Below the pieces are notes generated by a model. That model was not told the origin of the DNA. It searched no databases and saw only the letters and a program-made list of their open reading frames with translations. Of a stretch of DNA of 64,000 nucleotides, positions 48,709 to 58,127 are shown one piece after another. The first letter of the stretch is position 1, and each line of letters opens with the position of its first letter. Origin of the DNA: Microcaldota archaeon (GTDB taxonomy: Archaea; Micrarchaeota; Micrarchaeia; Micrarchaeales; Micrarchaeaceae); the NCBI GenBank assembly GCA_028866715.1, contig JAGWHO010000002.1, positions 1 to 64,000 of the forward strand, given 5' to 3'. The translations under genes were made by a program, and so were the position numbers.

Positions 48709-51471
48709 CTACACTGTCCAGTATTTCTTGGTGCGTATGAAGTTCTTCTGCGCCTCTATAAGGTCTATGAAGAATGATTTCTCATCGTGCTTGAACATCA
48801 TGAGCGCTCTCGCCGCAGTCTTGGCGCCTATGCCATAGACCGAGAGCGCCACAGCCGCCCTTCCGCCATACCCTGAAAAAAGATTGGCGTATCTGATGAT
48901 CTCGGACATGGTCTGGCGCTCTCCCGGAGAGAGCCTCTTCCCCTCTATCCTCTTCTCTATCACCTTCACATACGTGTCATCATATAGAGATATCATCGGG
49001 CTTGCGCAGCTCGGGCAAGCAATCGTCTCAAGGTCCTTCACCTCATTAAGCTTCCTCTTAAACCTGAAACCGCAGTGAGTGCATATCATGCTGATCTCTT
49101 TCGATAGTATGAACTTCGAGAACGATTCTACAAGCTCGCTGTTCGGCGTAAGCGGCGATATGAGCTCCTTGGTGTAGTATGCTGAATTGAGTATTATGTT
49201 CGTCAGAGGCGATATCGAATCAACGTCCATCACTTGGACCTGCAATGCGCCAGAGTGTATATCGTCGAAGAACCTCTTCACGAGCTTTACGTTGAAGTAG
49301 TTGCCCATCAGCTCCCTTATCGTCTCTTCATACACCGGCGTGCCCTCAAACACCTTGAGCAGGCGCCTTGCAACAGATTTCGACACTACCGCATCCCTGT
49401 CTATTATTCCGAAGAGCTTCGCCACGGTGACGAACTTGTACCTGAACAGGTCAGTGGTTGTCACCGCCTCAAGGAGCCTGCTCTCGACGATGCCAGAGCT
49501 CAAGCCCAGCAAAAGTTTCTTGACGTCGGCTTCTCTTCCGACCTCCATGAAGACGAGATACGGCGACGATTTTATGTTTATGCTCCTGCCGAGCTTCATG
49601 CTCAGGATATGCGCAAGCAGCCTTGACAGGGCCTCGTTCGCCTGCGTGCCTAGCCCGGTGTAGAGGATCTTGTAGCCCTCCAACTGCTCGACAAACAGCT
49701 TTGCCTTTGAGGGGATGAAATGGCCCTTCTGCCTCTCTGCGAACTTCAGCAGAGTGGCCTTGGTTATGCTATCGATATAATTTGCCGATCCAAGGCCGTT
49801 AAGGTCCCTGAATACCGAGAAGACACCCTGCACCGTCTCATGGCTCACCGGTATGTCCTCTCCAGTCCAGTCAGGCACTGCAGCCTCGAGCTCCATGCTC
49901 GGCTCGACGCTTATGACATCCTTGTCGATGCTGATGACCTTCCACGGCAGTCCTTTTGTTATGAAGACTGAGTTCTCGTCAACGTTATTCGCTACGAACC
50001 TCTCATCAAGGCTTGAGATTATCCTGTTCTCTATGACGTTCTTGACGATGAACCTTTTTGTATCCGGTATTACGCTAAGGTGGCCGTAGTAATACATCCT
50101 GGTGCGCGGCCCAGCCGTTATAATCTTGCCGTCAAAGCCTACCATCCTCTGCCTTGACATGAATTTGAGCAGGTTGTCGAGCCTTTCCAGCTCAAGGTTC
50201 CTGTAGGTGTACGATCTTTTGAGCAATGAATGAAGCAAGCCGATATCCATCGCCTGCTTGTCCAGCGCAATACCGCATATCTGGTTCGCCAGCACGTCAA
50301 AAGACCCTTCCTGCACCGCAAACTTCTCAAAAGAGCCAGCCAGCGCATTCTGGTAGATTGCAACAGCTTCAAGCGCCTCTATCTGGTTTATCGCTATTAT
50401 CGTACCTTTAGACACTCCCTTCTGCGTGTGCCCGCTCCTGCCGACCCTTTGGACAAGCCTAAGGGACTGCCTCGGCGAACCGTACTGTATCACAAGGTCT
50501 ATCTGGCCGATGTCTATGCCGAGCTCTAGGGACGATGTGGCGATAATGCTCCGTATCTTCCCGTCCTTGAACCTGTTCTCCATCTCGATTCTCTCATCTC
50601 TGTCTAAGGAGCTGTGGTGCACGCCAATCCCGCCAAAGGACTCTATCCCGTTCAGGTAGACGAGCCTGCTGCCCAGGGCCTCGACTATCTGCCTCGTGTT
50701 AGCGAATATCAGAGTAGACGATGATTTAGAGACCAGCGATGCTATGGCGCCGAGCCTTGCAATCGCATCGTCATCCAGATTGAACTTGTCAATCATGGGC
50801 TTGAGCCTTTCGCTGTAATTTTTCGGAAGCTCTATTGAGACGGATATGCTCTTCTTCATCTCAGATTTCGCTATCTTGCACTCTCGCTTGTTGCACAGGA
50901 ATTTCGCGGCAGTCTCTATGTCGCCAACAGTCGCGCTCAGGCCTATGCGCTGGAAACCTGGAGCAAGCTCCTCAAGCCTCTCAAGCGCAACAGAGAGCTG
51001 CGCCCCCCTCTTGCTGTAATAAAGCTCGTGTATCTCGTCGACAACCACTGCCTTGACGTTCCTGAGATGCGGCGATACGCTCTTCGTAGGCATGATGCTT
51101 TGGAGCGTCTCAGGGGTGGTTATCAGGACCATGGGCGCGACGCGCGTCTGCCTCGCGCGCTCGCTTTGCGGCGTGTCTCCGTGCCTCACGGCTATGGTGA
51201 CGTCTATAGACCTGCAGAACTCGTCAAGCCTCTTTATCATATCCCTGTTAAGCGCCCTTAGCGGCGTGATATATATTATCTTTATGCCGGAGCGCTCCTT
51301 GTCTTCAGAGATCTTGTCAAGCAGCGGCAGCATCGCGGCCTCCGTCTTTCCCGCTCCTGTCGGCGCTATGGCGATGCAGTTGCTGCCGCTCTCTATTATC
51401 GGCATCGCATTCTTCTGTATGTCGGTGAACTCTCCGTATCTCTTAAGGAATTTTTCATAGGCCCTTGGCAT
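48709..51471 (-). CDS. lhr: Lhr-type superfamily 2 DNA helicase
   Basis: A 920-residue large helicase-related protein. RecA1: iQ motif FTDIQKNA, Walker A APTGAGKTEA (about 33-44), DEIH box (about 148-151), SATVGD. RecA2: HSSLDRDER, TSSLELGIDIG, QRVGRSGH. Then the winged-helix and beta-barrel core, a zinc site (CTHCGF ... CPSC) and a helix-hairpin-helix (YGIGAKTAARAL). Lhr proteins unwind replication and repair intermediates. Last gene of a minus-strand unit. Confidence 0.93.
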   Translation of the reverse strand: MPRAYEKFLKRYGEFTDIQKNAMPIIESGSNCIAIAPTGAGKTEAAMLPLLDKISEDKERSGIKIIYITPLRALNRDMIKRLDEFCRSIDVTIAVRHGDTPQSERARQTRVAPMVLITTPETLQSIMPTKSVSPHLRNVKAVVVDEIHELYYSKRGAQLSVALERLEELAPGFQRIGLSATVGDIETAAKFLCNKRECKIAKSEMKKSISVSIELPKNYSERLKPMIDKFNLDDDAIARLGAIASLVSKSSSTLIFANTRQIVEALGSRLVYLNGIESFGGIGVHHSSLDRDERIEMENRFKDGKIRSIIATSSLELGIDIGQIDLVIQYGSPRQSLRLVQRVGRSGHTQKGVSKGTIIAINQIEALEAVAIYQNALAGSFEKFAVQEGSFDVLANQICGIALDKQAMDIGLLHSLLKRSYTYRNLELERLDNLLKFMSRQRMVGFDGKIITAGPRTRMYYYGHLSVIPDTKRFIVKNVIENRIISSLDERFVANNVDENSVFITKGLPWKVISIDKDVISVEPSMELEAAVPDWTGEDIPVSHETVQGVFSVFRDLNGLGSANYIDSITKATLLKFAERQKGHFIPSKAKLFVEQLEGYKILYTGLGTQANEALSRLLAHILSMKLGRSINIKSSPYLVFMEVGREADVKKLLLGLSSGIVESRLLEAVTTTDLFRYKFVTVAKLFGIIDRDAVVSKSVARRLLKVFEGTPVYEETIRELMGNYFNVKLVKRFFDDIHSGALQVQVMDVDSISPLTNIILNSAYYTKELISPLTPNSELVESFSKFILSKEISMICTHCGFRFKRKLNEVKDLETIACPSCASPMISLYDDTYVKVIEKRIEGKRLSPGERQTMSEIIRYANLFSGYGGRAAVALSVYGIGAKTAARALMMFKHDEKSFFIDLIEAQKNFIRTKKYWTV

Positions 51472-51480
51472 GGGACCACC

Positions 51481-53478
51481 TCATACCGCAGCAGAGTGCC
51501 TCTTCTTGTACTCTCGCTCCGCAAGCGCGGCAGTTATGCCTATTATCGCCACGCCTATCACTATCACGTATATCAGCCACGGCGTGAAGAATATCATGTT
51601 TGCGTCGTTCCCGTTGGCTATGGAGATGGATTCGGCGAGCCCGAAGTACTTTGCCGAGCCGCTGACATACCCATATGGCACATTGGAGAAGCTTATGCTT
51701 CCTTTCTGGCCGAGGAAGCCTGACATCCGCGTGCCGTTCTTGAAAGATATGGCGTATGAGGCGTTAAGCGGGGTTCCGAAGGCGCTGCTCGCCCTTACGG
51801 TAACGTTGTAAATCGGCATCTGGAAAGATATCGTCTTGGGCGACGTGAGGTTGAACACGTAGTTCGTCGACACATTCACTCCCTTGTAGCTCACATACTC
51901 TATGTTGTAAGTCCGGTTCGCGAACAGATATGCACTGGTATTGACGACGTTGCTGCTTACGTTGTAATAGTCAACTCCTGCAAGCTGCTGCCCGTAAGCG
52001 TTTTGCGGGGAGAACGTCACCTTGTACTGTGTCGCAAATATCGCAGACATGGAGACCGGCGCGGTCACCTTCAGCTTTATGGTGCTGTTCTTTGCTCCGC
52101 TGCTCCAATCCAGGAAACCAAGCTGCATGTTGGGTCCTGTCTTGATTGCAGTTTCAGTCAGCGAAAGTGTCGCCGTGCTGTTGGCGTTGTACCATCCCGT
52201 TCCACTTACCTGGCCGTACTGTGTCGTAGCGTTGACCAGATACTGGGTCTCCCACCTGGCAGATACGCTTACCGGCGAATTGACTGCGAAGCTTATTCTG
52301 GTGGAGTTGCTTCCCGTGCTCCAGCCCGCGAAAGCAGCTCTTGTCCCGTAAGCTGTAGGCACAGTCGTGTAATTCACGCTAAGGCTGGCGGTCGAACCTG
52401 CATCATACCATCCGGAGCCTGAAACCGCGCCATAAGATGCATTGGTGCCTACGTAGTACTGCCTCTGCCAGACCGCGGTTTCGGTTATGTTACCGTACAT
52501 CTGGACTGGCGCTGTTGTAAGGTTTCCCGTGTAAGAGCCTGTGCCAGAGCCTCTCCATCCGGCGAACGACTCTCGCGTCCCGTTTGTAATGTTGATATAG
52601 CTTGGGGCGGACAGGCTTGCCCTTGAATATGCCTTGTAGTTTCCGTTGCTTGTGAGGTTGCCATAAGCCGATACCACATTAAGGTTGTATCCAAGGGTCC
52701 ACAGCGTCGTCTGGCCTGCCAGCGCAAGGCCAGTGCCAACTTGGAAATAATCCGTCCTGTTGCCGTATTCCTGCACTCCGTATCTGTTCGGGAGTATCTC
52801 CTCGCTGCCCTTGCCGTAGCCTATGTACGAATAGCCCTGCGGCACAAGGTAGGATCTGCCGTTCTGGTAGAACGTCATGTTCTTGAAAGCCACAACCTGC
52901 ATCGGATACGTGTTTGTGTTTGTCTGGGCATACTCGCCAAACGCTGATGGCGGATTCGGTCCCGAGCCGGTTGCCCCAAGATCCACTGTACCAAGGGTCG
53001 TGTTGTCAAAGTAGAATGACCACGCCGTTCCTCCGTTTGATCTAAATGAATATGTGTGGAACGTGTTGTTTATTCCTGCGGATCCGTCAGGCCCGATGCC
53101 GCCTAGGAACGAGCTTCCGGTGTACCCCGACGGGAAATACTCCCAGAACCATGTGGGTTTGCCAGCGGTAAGGTAGACGCTGCCTGTGCAGCCCTGCACA
53201 TCGCACTCGGAAGGATAATAGCCGGTAGCGTTCGTTATCTCATAGCCTGCCTGCAGGAATGCCCCATTAGAAAGGTCCTCGCCTACCCAGTATCCAAGCG
53301 AGCCGTTCGTTGCGGACTGGTAGACCGTCTGTATTGCGACGCCCGCGCCGTTGTTCTGCGCAGCGTCGTTCGATGCCCTTACCCCGCTTTGGAACCAGTA
53401 CTGCGCGCTCGCGCTTCCCATCAGCGCGGCGCAAAATAATACTGAGACAAACATTATGCCTAGCCTATGCCCTCTCAT
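51481..53478 (-). CDS. Large surface protein with repeated GW-rich domains
   Basis: A 665-residue exported protein: signal peptide (GIMFVSVLFCAALMGSASA), a roughly 230-residue beta-sandwich (lectin- or concanavalin-like), then three or four repeats of about 70 residues with the pattern Y-G-x-V-S-G-x-G-W-Y-x-A-x-S-T-A-x-L-S and F-x-G-W-S-x-G, a beta domain and a C-terminal span (about 630-650) with a basic tail. There are many N-x-S/T sequons. ATG 53478 overlaps the dtdA end. Confidence 0.7.
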   Translation of the reverse strand: MRGHRLGIMFVSVLFCAALMGSASAQYWFQSGVRASNDAAQNNGAGVAIQTVYQSATNGSLGYWVGEDLSNGAFLQAGYEITNATGYYPSECDVQGCTGSVYLTAGKPTWFWEYFPSGYTGSSFLGGIGPDGSAGINNTFHTYSFRSNGGTAWSFYFDNTTLGTVDLGATGSGPNPPSAFGEYAQTNTNTYPMQVVAFKNMTFYQNGRSYLVPQGYSYIGYGKGSEEILPNRYGVQEYGNRTDYFQVGTGLALAGQTTLWTLGYNLNVVSAYGNLTSNGNYKAYSRASLSAPSYINITNGTRESFAGWRGSGTGSYTGNLTTAPVQMYGNITETAVWQRQYYVGTNASYGAVSGSGWYDAGSTASLSVNYTTVPTAYGTRAAFAGWSTGSNSTRISFAVNSPVSVSARWETQYLVNATTQYGQVSGTGWYNANSTATLSLTETAIKTGPNMQLGFLDWSSGAKNSTIKLKVTAPVSMSAIFATQYKVTFSPQNAYGQQLAGVDYYNVSSNVVNTSAYLFANRTYNIEYVSYKGVNVSTNYVFNLTSPKTISFQMPIYNVTVRASSAFGTPLNASYAISFKNGTRMSGFLGQKGSISFSNVPYGYVSGSAKYFGLAESISIANGNDANMIFFTPWLIYVIVIGVAIIGITAALAEREYKKRHSAAV

Positions 53479-54256
53479 ACTCGATACCAAGGTCGTTGAG
53501 CTTCCCGATTACCTTATATCTATCCGCGGCTTTTATGCTTTTCCATTCTATGACGGCAATCTCGGCCCTTTTGTCAGACCTCTCAACAGCATCTTCTATC
53601 ATATCGACATTCTCCACATAGTGCCTGGACATTATGTGCGAGAATGCATATCTTCCTTCAAGCGCAAGTTTCGTGAACTTATCAGGGTAATGCGTCCCTC
53701 CAATCCCTATCGCAATCTTGCTGTACTCTGCCTTGGCCGCGAGTGCGTCGGATACGCTCTTCGCTACGATGCCGGCGAGTTTCCTGTCGGAAAGAACGCT
53801 CCCGTTCCCGCCGAGCTCAACGAACAATGACGGCGTGTCGAGCAGAGGGCCGTGGTGCGTGGCTTCATACGTCACCGGGATCTCAGTCGTGTTGCTCCTC
53901 TCGAGTGCGCGCAGCACATTAGCCATCGTTTCAGGGGAAGACACGCTCAGGCACTTGGCCCTGCCTCCAAATTTCGCCTCGCCGGACCAGTTCCCCAGGC
54001 TGTGCGTGGTAAACGATGCGGTGCCCTTCTCGCTAGCATGCCTGCTCAGGAATATTATAAGATCCGTGTCAAGAAGCTCGTTCAGGTACTCGGCATCGAA
54101 GAGATGGCCTGCAAGCTCTATCATGCGTGTCTTGCCGGACGAGAAGCACCTGTGCCCTTCAAGCTCTCCATCCTCACAGAATCCCATCGCTTCCTTTAGG
54201 CATGCGGCGATGTTCAATGACGGCTCGTCATCGGCAGTGTAGACGATGCATGGCAT
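53465..54256 (-). CDS. dtdA: D-aminoacyl-tRNA deacylase, archaeal DtdA/DTD2 type
   Basis: A 263-residue enzyme that removes D-amino acids from mischarged tRNAs. Conserved parts: FLSRHASEKGTASFTTHSLGNW (residues about 69-90 in part), EATHHGPLLDTPSLFVELG (about 132-150) and IGGTHYPDKFTKLAL. Divergent from nuoA and likely leaderless, with a TATA 27 bp upstream. Confidence 0.9.
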   Translation of the reverse strand: MPCIVYTADDEPSLNIAACLKEAMGFCEDGELEGHRCFSSGKTRMIELAGHLFDAEYLNELLDTDLIIFLSRHASEKGTASFTTHSLGNWSGEAKFGGRAKCLSVSSPETMANVLRALERSNTTEIPVTYEATHHGPLLDTPSLFVELGGNGSVLSDRKLAGIVAKSVSDALAAKAEYSKIAIGIGGTHYPDKFTKLALEGRYAFSHIMSRHYVENVDMIEDAVERSDKRAEIAVIEWKSIKAADRYKVIGKLNDLGIEYERA

Positions 54257-54278
54257 GGCCTATCTTCTCAGGCTAACG

Positions 54279-54287
54279 CTTATATTC
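54279..54287. promoter_or_regulatory. Shared bidirectional TATA element (dtdA/nuoA)
   Basis: CTTATATTC reads GAATATAAG on the other strand. Its centre lies 27 bp from the dtdA ATG (54256) and 35 bp from the nuoA ATG (54318). This is the second clear example in the window after 2251-2258. Confidence 0.45.
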
Positions 54288-54317
54288 CTACTTTGCCAAT
54301 GGCTATCGGTAGGGCAG

Positions 54318-54674
54318 ATGCTATTCAACTACATAGCGCTTGTAGTGTTCGTCGCGTTCGCGATATTCGTGCCGGTATCATTCCTTTTGACTGCAAAGAT
54401 GCTCGGCAGGAGGGAGCACGGCAACAGGGTCAAGAACGCGCCTTACGAGGCTGGGGAGCAGACCATAGGCAGCAGCAGAGACATAGACAACGAGTACCTT
54501 CCATTTTTCATGATGTTCCTTCCGTTCGAGATAGCGCTCGTCATATTGATGCTGTGGTCCGTAGTCGCGAAGCAGCTCGCGTACACTACAGGCATAGAGA
54601 TAATAGCGCTGGCAGTGATATCGACCGTATTCTCGATAGTGGGTTACAGGTTCATAAGTGGTAAGAATGAATGA
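54318..54674 (+). CDS. nuoA: NADH-quinone oxidoreductase subunit A
   Basis: A 118-residue subunit with three spans. The conserved loop KNAPYEAGEQTIGSS (about residues 37-51) and EYLPFFMMFLPFEIALVILMLW match NuoA. It starts the nuoABCD run; ATG 54318 fits the family length. Confidence 0.92.
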   Translation: MLFNYIALVVFVAFAIFVPVSFLLTAKMLGRREHGNRVKNAPYEAGEQTIGSSRDIDNEYLPFFMMFLPFEIALVILMLWSVVAKQLAYTTGIEIIALAVISTVFSIVGYRFISGKNE

Positions 54675-55290
54675 CATGCCTTATACGCCGGAGCAGTTCA
54701 TGAATGCCGAGCAGGAGATGGACCAGCTTCTCGAACAATCTGCAGAGAAGTACAAGGTCAGCACCAACGCCATGTTCGCGAAGCTCTCCGACCTCGCAAA
54801 CCTCACTCTTGACGACCTGAAGCGCTGGAGCAGGGCGAATTCATTATGGCCCATGCAGTTCGGCCTTGCATGCTGCGCAATGGAGCTGCTGGATTTCGGC
54901 TCAGCCAGGATAGATGCCGAGAGGAAGGGATACCTGCTCTTCAGGGGCACGCCAAGGCAGACAGACGTCATGATCGTAGCAGGCTGGGTCACGAAGTCCA
55001 TGGTCCCAAGGGTGAAAAGGCTGTACGAGCAGATGGCAAAGCCAAGCTATGTCATAGCATACGGCGAGTGCGCCACTTCAGGAGGCCCCTGGTGGCAGAG
55101 CTACAACATAATTCAGGGCATAGACCAAGTGCTCCCAGTAGATGTTTACGTTATAGGGTGCCCGCCGAAGCCCGAGAATCTATTTGCCGGGCTGATGAAG
55201 CTGCAGGACAAGATACGTGGTAACGTTGTTGGAGATACAGAGCGAAGCATTAGCGAGAACGCTAGAAGGACTGAAAACAAAAGGGTTTGA
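54667..55290 (+). CDS. nuoB: NADH-quinone oxidoreductase subunit B
   Basis: A 207-residue peripheral-arm subunit holding the last iron-sulfur cluster N2. Cluster Cys are seen in GLACCAMELLD, AYGECATSGG and IGCPPKPE. GTPRQTDVMIVAG is typical. The N-terminal about 55 residues are an acidic extension. Overlaps nuoA by 8 bp. Confidence 0.94.
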   Translation: MNDMPYTPEQFMNAEQEMDQLLEQSAEKYKVSTNAMFAKLSDLANLTLDDLKRWSRANSLWPMQFGLACCAMELLDFGSARIDAERKGYLLFRGTPRQTDVMIVAGWVTKSMVPRVKRLYEQMAKPSYVIAYGECATSGGPWWQSYNIIQGIDQVLPVDVYVIGCPPKPENLFAGLMKLQDKIRGNVVGDTERSISENARRTENKRV

Positions 55291-55597
55291 CTACCTAAAG
55301 AAGATCACTGCTGTTGACAGGGTAGACCACCTAGAGGTAGTGTACATTCTATACAGCACAATCAACAACGAGCACGAGATAGTGCTCACTCAGCTTCCTT
55401 CCGAGAATCCCGAGATAGGCACGGCGATGAAGTTCTATAAAGCGGCAGACTGGTATGAGCGAGAGCTCTCGGAGATGTTCGGCATAAAGATAAAGGGCAG
55501 GAAGGCGAAAAGGCTTCTTCTCGAGAAATGGAACGGCGCCGAAGCCCCGCTTAGGAAGAGCTTCGAGTGGGCCAATCCGAATTACAAGAAGTTGTGA
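55217..55597 (+). CDS. nuoC: NADH-quinone oxidoreductase subunit C
   Basis: A 126-residue subunit, shorter than bacterial NuoC. The family motif AADWYERELSEMFGIKIKGR (about residues 75-94) and the end EAPLRKSFEW are clear. Its GTG start lies 74 bp inside nuoB, so the true start may be further in. Confidence 0.88.
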   Translation: MVTLLEIQSEALARTLEGLKTKGFDYLKKITAVDRVDHLEVVYILYSTINNEHEIVLTQLPSENPEIGTAMKFYKAADWYERELSEMFGIKIKGRKAKRLLLEKWNGAEAPLRKSFEWANPNYKKL

Positions 55598-55599
55598 AC

Positions 55600-56697
55600 A
55601 TGGCAATAATGAGACTCAACGTAGGCCCCATACACCCAAGCACCCACGGAGTGCTAAGGCTTGTCGTCGACGTTGACGGCGACACAGTAAAGAGCGTTGA
55701 GCCGCACATCGGTTTCCTGCATAGAGGAGTAGAGAAGCTGATGGAGAACAGGATGTACATGCAAAGCCCTTCCTATGTCGAGAAGCTCGATTACGTCGCG
55801 CCTCTAAGCTGGGACGACCTTTATGTTGCCGCGGTGGAGCAGGCAACCGGGATACTGTGCAAGGAACGTGCGCAGTTCGCAAGAGTCGTACTTCTCGAAT
55901 TCCAGAGGATAGCGAGCCATCTGCTCTGGCTCGGCACATTCGCAAACGACGTGGGGCAGCTGTTCACTCTCTTCATGTGGTGCTTCCGCGAGAGGGCGAT
56001 GATACTCAAGCTCCTAGAAGACGTCTCTGGAAGCAGGATGTTCTACGTGAACCTCAGGCTTGGGGGCCTGTACCAGGACCTTCCGTCCGATTTCAAGGAC
56101 AGGGCATACAAGCTTGCGGATTATCTTGAGGGCAAGATAGTCGAATACCCGGACGTGCTTGACGAGAATCCGATATTCCTGGAAAGGACCAAGGGCATAG
56201 GCGTTCTCGGCAAGGAAGACGCGATAAACTACGGCGTATCAGGGCCTGTGCTCAGGGCATCAGGAATCGAGGAAGACACAAGGAAGTCCAATCCCTATTA
56301 CACGTACGGCAGGATAAAATTCAGGATTCCAACAGGCAACAGAGGCGATTCCTATGACAGATACAAGGTAAGGTATGAGGAGATGCTCCAGAGCATCAGG
56401 ATAATACGCGAGACTCTCGATCTCATGCCTGACAAGGGCGACGTCATCGGCCTGCCGATCAAGCTCATAGGCCCGAACGCCAAGCCTGCGCCGGTGATGA
56501 TAAGCAGAGAGCTACCAAGAGGGGAGGGCATGATATACATGATACCCGACAAGCAGAAGCCTTACAGGATATCGATGAGGTCGCCTGCGTTCGTCAACCT
56601 CGCGGCGTTGCCGAAGATGTCCGAGAACTGCAAGTTTGCGGACCTGTTCCCGACATTGGGCAGCATAGACATAGTCCTGGCAGAGCTGGACCGATAG
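55600..56697 (+). CDS. nuoD: NADH-quinone oxidoreductase subunit D
   Basis: A 365-residue subunit that shapes the quinone pocket with NuoB. Seen: GPIHPSTHGVLRL with the quinone-site His (about residues 9-21), IGFLHRGVEKLME and the C-terminal SPAFVNLAALPKMSENC ... LGSIDIVLAELDR. Normal length. No further nuo genes follow; the next gene is prefoldin. Confidence 0.95.
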   Translation: MAIMRLNVGPIHPSTHGVLRLVVDVDGDTVKSVEPHIGFLHRGVEKLMENRMYMQSPSYVEKLDYVAPLSWDDLYVAAVEQATGILCKERAQFARVVLLEFQRIASHLLWLGTFANDVGQLFTLFMWCFRERAMILKLLEDVSGSRMFYVNLRLGGLYQDLPSDFKDRAYKLADYLEGKIVEYPDVLDENPIFLERTKGIGVLGKEDAINYGVSGPVLRASGIEEDTRKSNPYYTYGRIKFRIPTGNRGDSYDRYKVRYEEMLQSIRIIRETLDLMPDKGDVIGLPIKLIGPNAKPAPVMISRELPRGEGMIYMIPDKQKPYRISMRSPAFVNLAALPKMSENCKFADLFPTLGSIDIVLAELDR

Positions 56698-56745
56698 CTA
56701 ATCCTTTTAATTGTTAGATTCCATACCTAATCCAAAGTGACTTTT

Positions 56746-57084
56746 ATGGACAGGGACCAGATAGAGAAGATGACCAGGGACTACCAGGTCATGCAGGAGC
56801 AGCTTCAGTCTCTTGCAATACAGAAGGAGCAGTTCTCGGGCCAGAAGGAGGAATTGAAGGAGGCGATGTCAGAGCTCGAAAAGGCTGCCGGGAAGATATA
56901 CGTAGCAATAGGCGGCGTGATGGTCGAGCAGAAGAAAGATGAAGCAGTCAAGAGCGTAAAGGAGAGGCAGGAAACTCTTGATATGCGCCTCTCTATAATA
57001 ACCAAACAGCTTGACGACCTGTCGAAGAAGGAGAAGTCTCTAAGGGAAGAGATAACCACGGTTCTCAAGGACATGAAGCAGTAG
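56746..57084 (+). CDS. pfdB: Prefoldin subunit beta
   Basis: A 112-residue chaperone subunit: two coiled coils (residues about 5-42 and 66-108) joined by a beta hairpin (GKIYVAIGGVMVEQKKDEAV). Six subunits hold unfolded proteins for the thermosome. A TATA-like TTTTAATTG lies upstream, so it has its own promoter. Confidence 0.88.
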   Translation: MDRDQIEKMTRDYQVMQEQLQSLAIQKEQFSGQKEELKEAMSELEKAAGKIYVAIGGVMVEQKKDEAVKSVKERQETLDMRLSIITKQLDDLSKKEKSLREEITTVLKDMKQ

Positions 57085-57089
57085 ATCAG

Positions 57090-58100
57090 ATGGAGCTGCT
57101 CACCTTTGATGGCCTCAAGTCGCTGCTTGAGGAGCACAAGGAAAAGCGTGTGATGCTCACATTCCACTCCATAGGCGACACAGACTCTGTCTCTTCCGCA
57201 TTCGCGCTTTCGGAGTACATGAAAAATGCCACCATAGCAACTCCGGACTTCATAACGAACAACTGCAAGAGGATGCTGCAGCGCCTCGGGTTCCGCGAAA
57301 GCATGATAAAAACAGAATTCGACGACGGCGCGGACCTCATCATAATGCTCGACGTCAACAATTTCGAGGAGTGCGGGCCGTTCGCGGAGAGGCTGGCGCA
57401 TTTTGGCAAAAAGATTTTGGTAATAGACCACCACGCCAGGAACGAGATCAGCGGCCATGACGTTCTGTCGTTCAACGACGAGGGCTACAACTCCACAACC
57501 AGCATAGTGTACGACGCTCTTGAGCGCCTTGGGCACACGGTAGGCGGGAAGACCGCGGCCCTAATCGCAATCGGGATAATATCGGATTCTGCAGACTTCA
57601 TAAACTCCTTCCCGAAGACGTTCACGCAGGTGGGCAAGCTCCTTGAGACCTCCGGGATGGGGTACTCCGAGCTCCTTGAGAACATAAGGCACGTCGCAAG
57701 CCCGGAGAGCAGGCTCGAATCGATCACCGGGCTCTTCGGGGCGACCGCAGAGGTGAGGCACAAGCTCCTGTTTGTCTACGGCAGGGCGTCGTTCCATGCC
57801 AACCACTTCGCGGACAATGCGCTGAAGGTCGGGGCCGACGTATCCATATTCTACGCGATAACAGGCAACGACGTGACCTTCTCAGCAAGGCTGCGCTCGC
57901 CCTTGGACAAGGAGCTAGGGATACACCTGGGCGTCATAATGAGGGATCTCGCCCCAGTAATAAACGGCACAGGCGGCGGCCATCCCTGCGCCGCCGGCGT
58001 GTACGGGAAAGTGAGCGGAGACAACTACAAAGAGCTCATAAACAGGTTCATATCGGAAATCGGCACGAGGTCAGGCCAGTCTTCGAAACACAGGAGTTAA
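57090..58100 (+). CDS. DHH-DHHA1 phosphoesterase (RecJ/NrnA-like)
   Basis: A 336-residue metal-dependent phosphodiesterase. The DHH domain shows the early Asp motif HSIGDTDSVSSA (the usual DxDxx is GDTDS), IMLDVNN, VIDHHARN (about 113-120) and SDSADF. DHHA1 ends with GTGGGHPCAAG (about 291-301). Relatives degrade short oligonucleotides or cyclic dinucleotides, or act as archaeal RecJ/Cdc45-like partners. Follows prefoldin by 5 bp. Confidence 0.9.
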   Translation: MELLTFDGLKSLLEEHKEKRVMLTFHSIGDTDSVSSAFALSEYMKNATIATPDFITNNCKRMLQRLGFRESMIKTEFDDGADLIIMLDVNNFEECGPFAERLAHFGKKILVIDHHARNEISGHDVLSFNDEGYNSTTSIVYDALERLGHTVGGKTAALIAIGIISDSADFINSFPKTFTQVGKLLETSGMGYSELLENIRHVASPESRLESITGLFGATAEVRHKLLFVYGRASFHANHFADNALKVGADVSIFYAITGNDVTFSARLRSPLDKELGIHLGVIMRDLAPVINGTGGGHPCAAGVYGKVSGDNYKELINRFISEIGTRSGQSSKHRS

Positions 58101-58127
58101 ATACCTGTCCTATATTAATCCTAGAGT

